Below are positions 6,396 through 13,752 of a stretch of DNA of 31,734 nucleotides, one piece after another; position 1 is the stretch's first letter, and every line of letters begins with the position of its first letter. This DNA comes from a virus: positions 1 through 31,734 of the IMG/VR virus record IMGVR_UViG_3300047172_000291. One strand, given 5' to 3'. The position numbers and the translations under genes are program-made. The notes under the pieces were generated by a model. That model made no database searches. It was not told the DNA's origin and saw only the letters and a list, made by a program, of their open reading frames with translations.

Positions 6396-7840
6396 TGGCT
6401 GATTTCCTTTTTGCACCGGTTCCGAATAAGGAGGCCATCGACTTCATCAAGTCGAAGCCGGTGCTTTCGCGCTCGGTATTCAACAAATTGCTGCCGGAGC
6501 TGAAGGCGCTCTCTTACACGATCTCGGGCGTGCAGGCGGCGGATGTCTTGAAGAAGACGCGCGACATGATCGCGGAGCTGCCGGCGGGCGGGGATTGGGA
6601 GGATATTAAATCGCGGGTGGTGGATCAGATCAGCCCGTACTTTGTCTCGGACACTAATCCGGACGGGACGCCGGCGAGTGCCGAGGACCAGGCGAATATG
6701 CAGAAAGCGGCGGACCGGCGCGCGGAGCTGCTGCTGCGGACGCATGGGCAGCAGGCTTATGCGACGACGCAGTACAAGATGATGGATGAGCAGCGGGATC
6801 TATTTCCCTTCTGGCAATATCTCTCGATGGGGGACAGCCATGTGCGGGCGACGCACGCGGCGCTCGATGGCGTGGTGCTTCCGGCGGACAGTGAATTTTG
6901 GACGACGCATTTTCCGCCGTGGGATTGGGGCTGCCGATGCCAGTGCGTGCCGTTGCTCCGGAGTGAGGCGCAGAAGATGGCCGAGGCGGACAAGGATAAG
7001 CCGCCGGATAATCAGCGGGTGCTCGATGCGGGCGCGCAGGCCGCGCTTGCACCGCCAGGGCGGCGGCTGGTCCGCAACGGCGTGAGCTATTACATGATCG
7101 CGCCAAGCGAAGAGGGGAAGCCGGGGGCGTTTACTTTTCATCCAGGGGATTTGCGGATGGATACGGCGATGCTGAAGGCGCGGTATGACGAGAAGACCTG
7201 GGGCGATTTTGCGGCGTGGGCGAAGACCCAGCAGATCGAGACTGGAACCAGCGTGTGGGATTGGCTAAATGGCACGCCGGCTACTGGCAAGCCTGCGGAG
7301 CCTGAGCCGGGCGAGCATTCGCTGGCGACGGCGCTGCCGGCCATCGAGGCCGGGCTCGCTGCTATCAAGGATCACGAGGTTGCGCACGTCCTGGGTGCGG
7401 ATGGGGTGTCGAAGTTCTCGAAATCGGGCAGTGTCAATGCGGTGAAGTTCAGCGGGTCGGACTTTGAGCAGATGGATGGGGCGACCTTAACCCACAATCA
7501 TCCGAGCGGTGGCTCGTTTTCCAGTAGTGACGTCGATCTCGCGATTACCGCGAACCTAGCCCAGATGCGAGCCGTGGGTACGCTGCCGGATGGCCGGGCG
7601 TTTTCGTACAGCCTGACGGCGCCGCCTGGCGGCTGGCGTGCATCGGTCGGACCGGTGATCCTGCGGGATTATGCGGCGATCAGCGCTGAGGTGCAGAATG
7701 AGTTTGTGTCCCGGATCGCGGCTGGCGACCTGACGGCCGAGTCCGCTGGCGATCTGCACGCGCACGAAGTGATGTCGCGGCTGGCGGCAAAATACCCAAA
7801 GATCATTTTTTATGAACGCACCGCAATTCGAAGCAATTAA
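6395..7840 (+). CDS. MuF-type head morphogenesis protein with C-terminal JAMM-like domain
   Basis: 481 residues; the ATG shares its A with the methyltransferase stop (TAATG). Residues about 20-190 are the Mu F / SPP1 gp7 minor head protein domain, shown by the helix with THGQQAYATTQYKMM and the signature S-H-V-R-A-T-H-A-A-L-D-G, then F-W-T-T-H-F-P-P-W-D-W-G-C-R-C-Q-C (about 148-184). It helps assemble the procapsid and is carried in the virion. Residues about 310-420 look like an added RadC/MPN (JAMM) metallopeptidase fold: Glu328 in HEVAHVLGADG, then THNHPSG with His367 and His369, Ser376 and Asp379. The spacing before Ser is one residue shorter than in RadC. Phage MuF proteins are known to carry variable C-terminal effector domains. 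Confidence 0.88.
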   Translation: MADFLFAPVPNKEAIDFIKSKPVLSRSVFNKLLPELKALSYTISGVQAADVLKKTRDMIAELPAGGDWEDIKSRVVDQISPYFVSDTNPDGTPASAEDQANMQKAADRRAELLLRTHGQQAYATTQYKMMDEQRDLFPFWQYLSMGDSHVRATHAALDGVVLPADSEFWTTHFPPWDWGCRCQCVPLLRSEAQKMAEADKDKPPDNQRVLDAGAQAALAPPGRRLVRNGVSYYMIAPSEEGKPGAFTFHPGDLRMDTAMLKARYDEKTWGDFAAWAKTQQIETGTSVWDWLNGTPATGKPAEPEPGEHSLATALPAIEAGLAAIKDHEVAHVLGADGVSKFSKSGSVNAVKFSGSDFEQMDGATLTHNHPSGGSFSSSDVDLAITANLAQMRAVGTLPDGRAFSYSLTAPPGGWRASVGPVILRDYAAISAEVQNEFVSRIAAGDLTAESAGDLHAHEVMSRLAAKYPKIIFYERTAIRSN

Positions 7841-8003
7841 AGCCCGCGCTTTTGCGGGCGAACCGATCTCGCCGGAGGAAATTGCGCAGCTCACTCCGCG
7901 CCAGGCGGATGAACTCGCCGCGTTCCGGCGCGAGCAGGCCGGATACGTGCTGGATGAAGGCCCGGACCCGCGGGAGCTTTACCGGGAGAAACCGGAGCCT
8001 TGA
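7812..8003 (+). CDS. Small acidic hypothetical protein
   Basis: 63 residues, starting 29 bases before the end of the MuF gene in another frame. Charged and helical, rich in E, R, A and P (EPISPEEIAQLTPRQADELAAF). It ends just before a 215-base non-coding stretch. Possibly a small head accessory or scaffold-like protein, or the remnant of a gene interrupted by the downstream insert. No family recognised. Confidence 0.5.
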   Translation: MNAPQFEAIKARAFAGEPISPEEIAQLTPRQADELAAFRREQAGYVLDEGPDPRELYREKPEP

Positions 8004-8104
8004 CGATGACTGCCATCCGTTCTACATCTTTCGCGTCCGCTGCGCAAACGGCGGATGCCCGCTTGTTGAAACCGACCACGAATCGGTTGGGCCATAAAAC
8101 AAAG

Positions 8105-8185
8105 AAAGCCTGCCAGTGGCATAGATTTCAAGGGGTCGTACCCTTGGTCGATAAGGTTTGCGCCTTGTTGCTGGCAGGCTTTTTT
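8105..8185 (+). ncRNA. Three-way-junction structured RNA ending in a U-tract (ncRNA or elaborate terminator)
   Basis: Outer stem: AAAGCCTGCCAG (8105-8116) pairs perfectly with CTGGCAGGCTTT (8171-8182), running into six T (8180-8185). Inside, hairpin 1 is CAAGGG (8129-8134) with CCCTTG (8141-8146) and a 6-nt loop; hairpin 2 is 8149-8156 with 8163-8170, 8 bp including G-U pairs and a 6-nt loop, stacked directly against the outer stem. Together this makes a three-way junction of about 80 nt. It lies in the non-coding gap 8004-8218. It may be a terminator, an sRNA, or both. It is not a tRNA: no anticodon arm or T-loop consensus is seen. Confidence 0.6.
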
Positions 8186-8218
8186 GCGCCTCGAAAGGGG
8201 CGTTTGGAAAGCAACAGA

Positions 8219-8494
8219 ATGAAAGAAGAGAAACCAAGTATCATGCTCGTTCGCGTGCCTGATACGATTCGCGAAGCGCTGAGGGTCGTTCACCGGGAGC
8301 ATCTGCCCGAGGGCGACGATCCTGCGTTGACCCTGGATACGGTGCTATTGGCCGCTCTGGCCAATTGGCACCTCATCGGACCCCACATCAAGAGCCTGCA
8401 AAAGTATTGCGAGATGGAGGGTGAAAACCGGGTTGAAATGTTTCATCGCTCGATCCGACAGCAATTTCGGCTCAAGCCGAGGAGGGCGAACTGA
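8219..8494 (+). CDS. Small protein, possible ribbon-helix-helix N-terminus
   Basis: 91 residues from the ATG at 8219. The frame is open back to 8000, but a longer start would force translation through the structured RNA. The N-terminus (PSIMLVRVPDTIREALRVVHREHL) has the strand-then-helix look of ribbon-helix-helix DNA-binding proteins; the rest is helical and ends in a basic cluster. TGA overlaps the ATG of the KilA-N gene, so the two are coupled. A small regulator paired with an antirepressor-like gene is a common moron layout; assignment remains tentative. Confidence 0.6.
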   Translation: MKEEKPSIMLVRVPDTIREALRVVHREHLPEGDDPALTLDTVLLAALANWHLIGPHIKSLQKYCEMEGENRVEMFHRSIRQQFRLKPRRAN

Positions 8495-9303
8495 TGAACG
8501 CCCTGCTCAGCTACGACTACGCCGGCAAAATGATTGAGTTTGCCGACGATGCATTCGTGAACATCACGTCGATGTGCGCGGCGTTCGGTAAAAAACCGTT
8601 CGCGTTTTTGCGGTTGGAATCCACTGAAAGATACATTGAAGCGCTGGCGGCTGACACCGGTTTACTGCGTGAATCTAGCGCAGTTAAAAAGGACGCCGAT
8701 GCTTTGGTGATCACTCGCGAAGGCCGGCACGGCTCTGGCACCTGGGTGCATCCCGATCTGGCGCTTGAATGCGCGCGCTGGCTCTCTCCGGCGTTCTCGA
8801 TCTGGTGTAACCGCGTCATCCGGGCGCTGTTGAGCGGGCGGATTTACAATCCGGCTGCTGATTCGGCGCTGGTCAAAAAGATGGAGACCGGCATCGCGCA
8901 GACGACCGAGCTGCTGAAGGCTAAGAAAGATCGCTACTGGAAGACGCTTGAAGTCCCCGGGAATGTCAGCATCAAGGTCTATTGCCGGGCGGTGGGATTG
9001 AACCTCGCGACGAAGGAGGTCATGCAGATCGGCGCCACGATCAAGGCCCGTGCGCGTGGGCTGGGTTATGACGTCGGCAAGACCCGGCAGCGCCGGTGTC
9101 GCTGGCAGGGTGACAACCCGGTTGAAGATCATTGCGGCTGGCAAATGGTCTGCACCTTCCCGCCAGCAGAGTTGCACGCGGAATGCGTACGGCGCGGATG
9201 GGTTGACCCGGAGTTACCGTGTCCGACGCCCGAGGCGTTTGAAGCGGTGCGGAGGCCGCTGGTGATCAAAGCGCCGTACCGGCTGCTGAATCAGGCGATT
9301 TGA
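8494..9303 (+). CDS. KilA-N domain protein (antirepressor-like)
   Basis: 269 residues, with a good Shine-Dalgarno (GGAGGG) 6-8 bases upstream of the ATG. Residues about 15-115 are a KilA-N domain: F-V-N-I-T-S-M-C-A-A-F-G-K-K, F-L-R-L-E-S-T, then G-T-W-V-H-P-D-L-A-L-E-C-A-R-W-L-S-P-A-F and W-C-N-R-V-I. This DNA-binding domain is common in phage antirepressors and large DNA viruses. Residues about 140-269 are a separate C-terminal domain with a basic patch (KTRQRRCRWQGD) of unknown fold. Its location between the MuF and gpG genes and the flanking hairpins mark it as an inserted moron. It could act on host or phage repressors. Confidence 0.85.
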   Translation: MNALLSYDYAGKMIEFADDAFVNITSMCAAFGKKPFAFLRLESTERYIEALAADTGLLRESSAVKKDADALVITREGRHGSGTWVHPDLALECARWLSPAFSIWCNRVIRALLSGRIYNPAADSALVKKMETGIAQTTELLKAKKDRYWKTLEVPGNVSIKVYCRAVGLNLATKEVMQIGATIKARARGLGYDVGKTRQRRCRWQGDNPVEDHCGWQMVCTFPPAELHAECVRRGWVDPELPCPTPEAFEAVRRPLVIKAPYRLLNQAI

Positions 9304-9312
9304 GACCGATGT

Positions 9313-9352
9313 GCGGCGGCTTGCCACGGGGCAGGCCGCCGCGCTATTCTTT
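9313..9352 (+). terminator. Strong hairpin terminator after KilA-N gene
   Basis: A 13-bp stem, GCGGCGGCTTGCC (9313-9325) with GGCAGGCCGCCGC (9330-9342), one G-U pair, tetraloop ACGG, begins 10 bases after the KilA-N stop codon. It is followed by CTATTCTTT, a moderately T-rich tail rather than a clean U-tract. It probably ends the moron transcript, or isolates it from the late operon. Confidence 0.75.
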
Positions 9353-9360
9353 GTGGCACC

Positions 9361-9645
9361 ATGGCCTTGATCAATTGCCCCGAGTGTACTCACGGAATAT
9401 CCGAGCACGCGAAGATTTGTCCGCATTGCGGATTTCCGGTCGAGGCCATGACGGTTGAGCAGACTTCAAAGGAGCTGAAGGCATGGCTTCTTGCTGGCGC
9501 AGCTCTTTTCCTCTTTGGCATTCCGGTTTTAGCCTATGGAGTGGGGGTCGATGAGCATGCGCAAAAGTACGGGATTATCCTCATGTCGATTGGGGTATTA
9601 TGGGTGATTTTCATAAAGGGACTTATCTGGTGGCGACATGGTTAA
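9361..9645 (+). CDS. Zinc-ribbon membrane protein
   Basis: 94 residues. The N-terminus holds a double-CxxC zinc ribbon (I-N-C-P-E-C and I-C-P-H-C-G-F-P, Cys6/Cys9 and Cys20/Cys23). Two hydrophobic segments follow (about 41-59 and 70-88) separated by a short polar loop. Small cytoplasmic zinc-ribbon plus two-TM proteins occur in prophages and bacterial genomes; some prophage membrane proteins exclude superinfecting phage, but nothing here proves that. It lies between the terminator and gpG in a region foreign to the canonical Mu late order. Confidence 0.7.
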   Translation: MALINCPECTHGISEHAKICPHCGFPVEAMTVEQTSKELKAWLLAGAALFLFGIPVLAYGVGVDEHAQKYGIILMSIGVLWVIFIKGLIWWRHG

Positions 9646-9690
9646 CGGTTTGCACAAAGATGGTTTGCTCGGTTTTACCGGAGACCGGTT

Positions 9691-10191
9691 GTGAGCGATG
9701 GGTTTTCCATCAAGCTGAAGCGTGACGACATCACGCCGGACATTCGCAAAAAGCTGAGGGCCGTGGAGCATCCGCTGCCGATTTTGCGGGCGATGGGAAC
9801 GGCGGTGGTGAGTATCACGAAACGGGCTTTCCGTGACCCGTCGTTGAGACAGACGAGCTGGGCGCCGAAATCTACAGGAGCGCCGAGCAATCTGATTTAC
9901 AAGAATCCGCTGATCAGCTCGATCCGGATTACGAACGTGACTGACCGGAATGTGATGGTGGGAAGCGACCGGAAGTATGCGGCAATCCATCAGCTCGGCG
10001 GGGTGATCCAGGCGAAAGGGAAAGCGCTGGTGTTTACGATTGGCGGGCGGACGGTGTTCGCAAAGAAGGTGACGATCCCGGCGCGGCCATTTTTCCCATT
10101 CAAGGCGGATGGCAGCCTTGCGCAACTGGCTGTTGAGCCGGTGCGGGAGGCGTTGACGCTGGCGAGCAACAAGGCGCTTGGGGTGGAATAA
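9691..10191 (+). CDS. Phage virion morphogenesis protein (Mu gpG-like)
   Basis: 166 residues from GTG 9691. Resembles the phage virion morphogenesis family (Mu gpG, Phage_tail_S), which acts in head/tail completion. Visible family features: A-V-V-S-I-T-K-R-A-F-R-D-P with W-A-P-K shortly after, L-I-Y-K-N-P-L-I-S-S-I-R-I, then Y-A-A-I-H-Q-L-G-G and I-P-A-R-P-F-F-P-F near the end. In Mu the G gene follows F directly; here the 8004-9645 insert separates them. Confidence 0.85.
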   Translation: MSDGFSIKLKRDDITPDIRKKLRAVEHPLPILRAMGTAVVSITKRAFRDPSLRQTSWAPKSTGAPSNLIYKNPLISSIRITNVTDRNVMVGSDRKYAAIHQLGGVIQAKGKALVFTIGGRTVFAKKVTIPARPFFPFKADGSLAQLAVEPVREALTLASNKALGVE

Positions 10192-10225
10192 ATCGGATTG
10201 CGGAATGCGGATCGCGGATTTGCGG
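10192..10225 (+). repeat. GCGGAAT-type degenerate short repeat
   Basis: After the gpG-like stop codon the sequence is a string of GCGGAAT/GCGGATC/GCGGATT heptamer-to-octamer units. The same type of string forms both arms of the hairpin at 13237-13315. Such strings look like dispersed host repeats; there is no coding content. Confidence 0.7.
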
Positions 10226-10228
10226 GGT

Positions 10229-10416
10229 GTGATCTGGCGTCAGGATCGCCATAGACCCTCGGCGAAAGGCGGCGGATTGGTTTTTGGACGTTCACCGCCT
10301 CAAGACAGCCAACGAGGGGTCGGGCGATTTCTGGAGGGGACCCATTCCACGCTATTCGTCCACGATGCCCAGCCCACTTTGCGGGATTCCGGGAAAGCTG
10401 GTTCTCTCGGGCCTTC
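10229..10416 (+). repeat. Dispersed intergenic element, copy A (~190 nt)
   Basis: This gap aligns along its length, with substitutions and small indels, to 19872-20065 in the same orientation. The best-conserved core includes GAGGGGACCCATT and CCACGATGCCCAGCCCACTT (about 10334-10380). Both copies fill the space between two phage genes and end at or just before the downstream ATG, here the protease start at 10417. No terminal inverted repeats or ORF were found, so it resembles a passive dispersed repeat rather than an insertion sequence. Confidence 0.8.
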
Positions 10417-11550
10417 ATGCGAGCAGCCTCCCTCAAGACATCGATCCTCAGCCATCACGGACTGATTACGCTTCAGGCGCCGTCGAAGCTGGGGAGGACT
10501 GGCGAGCTGCCGACGCGCATCCTGATGATGAAGTGGGGCGAGAACGATACCGCCGAGGGGCCGATGACCGTGGGGCTGAAGACGCTCCAGGCTTCCACGC
10601 TGTGGGACAGTCTCGGGTTTGGCGAGGTGGCCATCGATTTCAATCATAACACCTGCCCGGGGCATCCGTCGTACCAGGGCGAGCCGGCAAAGATCGCGGC
10701 AGTCTGCACGCCGCGGGTGATCGAGGGCGAGGGGCTGGTGTTCGACAATATCCGCTGGACCGAGGAAGGCCGCGAAAACCGGGAGCATTATCCCGATCTC
10801 TCGCCGGCCATCAAACTCGATGACGATGGCGAGGTCATCTTCTGCCACTCGGGCGCGCTGGCCCGCAATGGAGCGGTGAAGGGCCTGCACCTGTGCGCGG
10901 CATCCGATCTTTCCGCCGATCTCACCCGAAAAATCACCACTCTTATGGCCAAAGCCGAAAAAACCCCGACTCACGAAGTCAAAACTCCCTCGGTCCACAA
11001 GCCGGGTACTTTTATGATCAATACCGACCTCCTCAAAGGCATCCTGAAGCTTCCCGCCGATGCGACCGACGACGACATCAACAATGCGTTGACTGCGCTG
11101 GACGGGTCCACTGCTGATCCTGCTTCCGGTGGCGATGCGGCTGCCGCGGCTCCGGAAGATGCGCCCAATCCCACGGCGGTGAAAGCGCTTGGCGCCACGC
11201 TGATCAAGGCGATCAAGGCAATCAAGGACGAGCTTGGCAGCGAGATCAAGACACTCAACGCCAGGCTCGATGGCGCGGAGCGCCAGGCGATTGTCGAGGC
11301 TGCGACGGCTGCCGGCAAGATTGTGCCGCCGGAATGGCTGCCGAATGACAAGGGCGTGGGCGGGCTGCCGAACGGCCAGCTCCGCACGCTCTGCGCGACG
11401 CTGCCGGAGATCGTCCCGCTCTCCGCGAGGACCCCGCGGGATGTCCGCGACCCGAACGCCGGCGGCTCGGCGATCTCTGCGGTGGATCGCGAGGTCATGA
11501 AGAATCTCGGCCTGACCGAAGAGCAGTGGAAGAAAGCCAACCAGGGCTAA
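10417..11550 (+). CDS. Prohead protease/scaffold (Mu gpI-like)
   Basis: 377 residues. Matches the Mu gpI protease family: A-S-T-L-W-D-S-L-G-F-G-E-V-A-I-D-F-N-H-N-T (conserved FNH, residues about 63-83), then A-K-I-A-A-V, followed by W-T-E-E-G-R-E-N, and Y-P-D-L-S-P-A near 127. The C-terminal half (from about 175) is Ala/Asp-rich, helical and coiled-coil-like, as expected for the scaffold portion. In Mu an internal start in I yields scaffold Z; ATG codons at 10945 and 11014 here could serve the same purpose. The ATG lies right at the edge of repeat copy A, so the first residues may be repeat-derived. Confidence 0.88.
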   Translation: MRAASLKTSILSHHGLITLQAPSKLGRTGELPTRILMMKWGENDTAEGPMTVGLKTLQASTLWDSLGFGEVAIDFNHNTCPGHPSYQGEPAKIAAVCTPRVIEGEGLVFDNIRWTEEGRENREHYPDLSPAIKLDDDGEVIFCHSGALARNGAVKGLHLCAASDLSADLTRKITTLMAKAEKTPTHEVKTPSVHKPGTFMINTDLLKGILKLPADATDDDINNALTALDGSTADPASGGDAAAAAPEDAPNPTAVKALGATLIKAIKAIKDELGSEIKTLNARLDGAERQAIVEAATAAGKIVPPEWLPNDKGVGGLPNGQLRTLCATLPEIVPLSARTPRDVRDPNAGGSAISAVDREVMKNLGLTEEQWKKANQG

Positions 11551-11610
11551 GCCCTGGACTCAATTACCTACCGCCTTACCCAGCTTACATAATCTCAACT
11601 CCAATCACTT

Positions 11611-12222
11611 ATGGCCCTCATCGCCGCTCTCACCGCTTCCTTTAACGCCATCGAGGCTCAGCCCGATACCTACGACCAAATCCCGGTCGCGGCCGGCGTC
11701 ACCGTCTTCACCGGGTCGATCCTTGCGATTGACGCAGCCGGCAACGCCAATCCGGCGTCCGATACTGTTGGACTGCATGTCCTGGGCCGGTGCGAGGGAT
11801 TGAGTTACACGCAGGAGCCTCAAGGGCTGGTCGGCAGCGATGGAGTGAACACGGGTGGCGCGGCTGGCGCCATCGTCGTGACGGCGCGGCCAGGCGTGTT
11901 CCGGTGGCAGAACAGCACGACCAACCCGGTCACGCAGGCGATGATCGGCGAGCAGTGCTACGTCGAGGCCGACAGCGCCGTGGCCAGCTCCAGCAATCAC
12001 TTCATCGTCGCCGGCATCGTCAAGGGCGTGGACGCGAACGGCGTCTGGGTCGATACCCGCCGGGCTGGCGCCCAGGCCGGCATCATCACACTCACCAGCG
12101 CGCAGAATGCCACGGCGGCTGCCGTGGACCTGCCGACCTCCGAGGCTTTGGCGAATGCGCTGAAGGCTGGTTACAACGCGCTCCAGGCGGATGTGGCGGC
12201 CCTGGTGGCCCGGCTCGGATAG
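11611..12222 (+). CDS. Head decoration/cement-like protein
   Basis: 203 residues, immediately before the major capsid gene, where capsid cement proteins usually lie. The central part is beta-rich and glycine/alanine-rich (residues about 20-150), with features like those of DUF2190-type capsid stabilisers (V-A-A-G-V-T-V-F-T-G-S-I-L-A-I-D-A-A-G-N). The last 35 residues are an Ala/Leu-rich helix (ALANALKAGYNALQADVAAL), possibly a trimerising coil. SD-less A/C-rich leader ending CACTT before ATG. Position supports the call more than sequence does. Confidence 0.65.
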   Translation: MALIAALTASFNAIEAQPDTYDQIPVAAGVTVFTGSILAIDAAGNANPASDTVGLHVLGRCEGLSYTQEPQGLVGSDGVNTGGAAGAIVVTARPGVFRWQNSTTNPVTQAMIGEQCYVEADSAVASSSNHFIVAGIVKGVDANGVWVDTRRAGAQAGIITLTSAQNATAAAVDLPTSEALANALKAGYNALQADVAALVARLG

Positions 12223-12273
12223 ACCGCCCTCTTTAACCCTCTCTCCTCTCCAATCCAAAACCCGCAATAGCTT

Positions 12274-13233
12274 ATGCAGATCAACCAAGCAACGCTCTCC
12301 GCCCTTTTCAAGGGCTACAAAACCCAGTTCCTTGAGAACTACATCGCGGGGAAGCCGCTCTGGCCCAATATCGCGATGCGGACCAGCTCCAGCGCCGCCG
12401 AGGAGCTATACTTCTGGCTCGGCTCCATCTCCGGGATGGCTGAGTTCACCGGGAAATCGATCATCGATAACCTGACCGCCAGCAAATACAGCATCGCCAA
12501 CCGCGAGTTCCAAAAGATCATCGCGGTGAAGCGGGCGGACATCGAGCGGGATTCGTACGGCCTCTACAATCCCCGCATGCAGATGCTGGGTGCGGTGGCC
12601 GCGAAACATCCCGATCTGCTGGTTGCGAATCTGCTGATCAACGGGTTTACCCAGCTCGATTACACCGGCACGCCATTCTTCAGCGCGAACAAGGTGCAGG
12701 ATCCTGGAGGTCCGACGACCCTGACCAACAACGGCACGGACAAGCTGAGCCCGATGAGCTTCCAGAAGGCGCGCGCGGCGATCAAGAGCGTGAAGAACTC
12801 CAACGGCATCCCGACGGACATCGGCGATGAGCTTCAGCTCGTGGTTGCGCCTGCGCTTGAGACCGTGGGCAAGCAAATCCTTGAGGCGGACTTCATCATG
12901 CAGACCGCGCAGGCAGCCGGGGCCAATGTGGGCGCCGCGGCTATCAGCAACGTGAACAAGAACGCTGCCAAGCTTGTGGTCTGGAGCCAGCTCGCTGCCG
13001 CGCCGGCGCAATGGTACATCCTGGCGACGGGCATGCCGCTCAAGCCGCTGATGGTGCAGGAGGAGAAGCCCGTCGAGTTCACCAGCCTGGTGAACCTGGA
13101 CGACGCGCATGTCTTCCTCCAGAACGAGTTCCTCTATAAGGCTTATGGCCGGTACAACGCCGGCTACGGCCTGCCGCAACTCGCCTGGGGCAGCAACGGC
13201 ACGACCACTCCGGCGGATTACACCGGGCCGTAG
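12274..13233 (+). CDS. Major capsid protein (Mu gpT-like)
   Basis: 319 residues, close to Mu gpT (305 aa). Family features: N-terminal L-S-A-L-F-K-G-Y-K-T-Q-F and A-M-R-T-S-S-S-A-A-E-E-L-Y-F-W-L-G, then I-I-A-V-K-R-A-D-I-E-R-D-S-Y-G-L-Y-N-P (about 86-105) and Y-T-G-T-P-F-F-S (about 129-136). It forms the icosahedral head shell. The leader lacks a Shine-Dalgarno and ends GCTT before ATG, like gam and the cement-like gene, so this highly expressed gene apparently starts without SD pairing. Confidence 0.92.
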   Translation: MQINQATLSALFKGYKTQFLENYIAGKPLWPNIAMRTSSSAAEELYFWLGSISGMAEFTGKSIIDNLTASKYSIANREFQKIIAVKRADIERDSYGLYNPRMQMLGAVAAKHPDLLVANLLINGFTQLDYTGTPFFSANKVQDPGGPTTLTNNGTDKLSPMSFQKARAAIKSVKNSNGIPTDIGDELQLVVAPALETVGKQILEADFIMQTAQAAGANVGAAAISNVNKNAAKLVVWSQLAAAPAQWYILATGMPLKPLMVQEEKPVEFTSLVNLDDAHVFLQNEFLYKAYGRYNAGYGLPQLAWGSNGTTTPADYTGP

Positions 13234-13236
13234 GCT

Positions 13237-13315
13237 ATTGCGGATTTCGGAATGCGGAATGCGGATTGAAGAAGCCGCTCTGCCAATTCGCAATCCGAAA
13301 TCCGCGATCCGCAAT
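13237..13315 (+). repeat. Long imperfect inverted repeat of GCGGAAT-type units
   Basis: Left arm 13237-13268 and right arm 13284-13315 (32 nt each) are imperfect reverse complements around a 15-nt loop. Each arm is itself made of GCGGATT/GCGGAAT-like units. Located 3 bases after the capsid stop, it could act as an mRNA-stabilising hairpin or attenuator between the capsid and gp36-like genes. The T-tract needed for a Rho-independent terminator is absent. Confidence 0.8.
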
Positions 13316-13323
13316 TTGAAGCA

Positions 13324-13752
13324 ATGCCATACGTCGCGCTTACTGACCTGTACGGGAAAATCCCGCAGCCGTTCCTCGTCCAGGCGCTGGATGATGACCA
13401 GAGCGGAGTCGCGAACCAGGCCACCTTTGACCTGATCGCCAGCCAGGTGGCGCTGGACATCGAGGCGCGGCTGGGCCAGCGGTACGCTACGCCCTTCGTC
13501 GCGAGCGAGGGCCAGCCAATCCCGCAGATCGTGCTGCATGCCGCGCTGATCTTCGCCTGCGAGGGTGTTTATGCCCGGCGCGTGCCGATTGATCAAAACC
13601 CGTGGACGGGGATGGCGAACTCGCTGCGTGCGAAGCTGGACCGGATTGGCAATGGGCAGGAACCCCTAACGCCATCGATCCAGAGGCAGGACCCGAGCGT
13701 GACGGTGATCGCGGCTCCCTCGAAGACCTTCAGCCGGAGGACCTCGATCTAA
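13324..13752 (+). CDS. DUF1320-type protein (Mu gp36-like)
   Basis: 142 residues. The start M-P-Y-V-A-L-T-D-L, the motif L-D-I-E-A-R-L-G-Q-R-Y-A-T-P-F near residues 45-59, and the helix I-V-L-H-A-A-L-I-F-A-C-E-G-V-Y-A-R-R match the DUF1320 family encoded downstream of the capsid in Mu-like phages. It is presumed to be a head-completion or head-tail connector component. The last base of its TAA is the first base of the next ATG. Upstream is the 13237-13315 hairpin. Confidence 0.82.
   Translation: MPYVALTDLYGKIPQPFLVQALDDDQSGVANQATFDLIASQVALDIEARLGQRYATPFVASEGQPIPQIVLHAALIFACEGVYARRVPIDQNPWTGMANSLRAKLDRIGNGQEPLTPSIQRQDPSVTVIAAPSKTFSRRTSI

Noticed and set aside
8105-8182. tRNA gene
   Set aside because: Size and closing stem are suggestive, but there is no T-arm consensus, no anticodon arm layout and no CCA-adjacent discriminator pattern; the T-rich end suggests termination.
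8000-8218. Longer start for the 8219 gene
   Set aside because: Would translate through the three-way-junction RNA and T-tract; the residues there are not protein-like and the ATG at 8219 starts the plausible domain.
10229-10416. Insertion sequence or MITE with terminal inverted repeats
   Set aside because: The two copies align well but no terminal inverted repeats, target duplication or transposase fragment could be identified by eye.
12406-13596. 396-codon minus-strand open frame opposite the capsid
   Set aside because: It spans the capsid gene, the intergenic hairpin and part of the gp36-like gene, so it is a chance frame.
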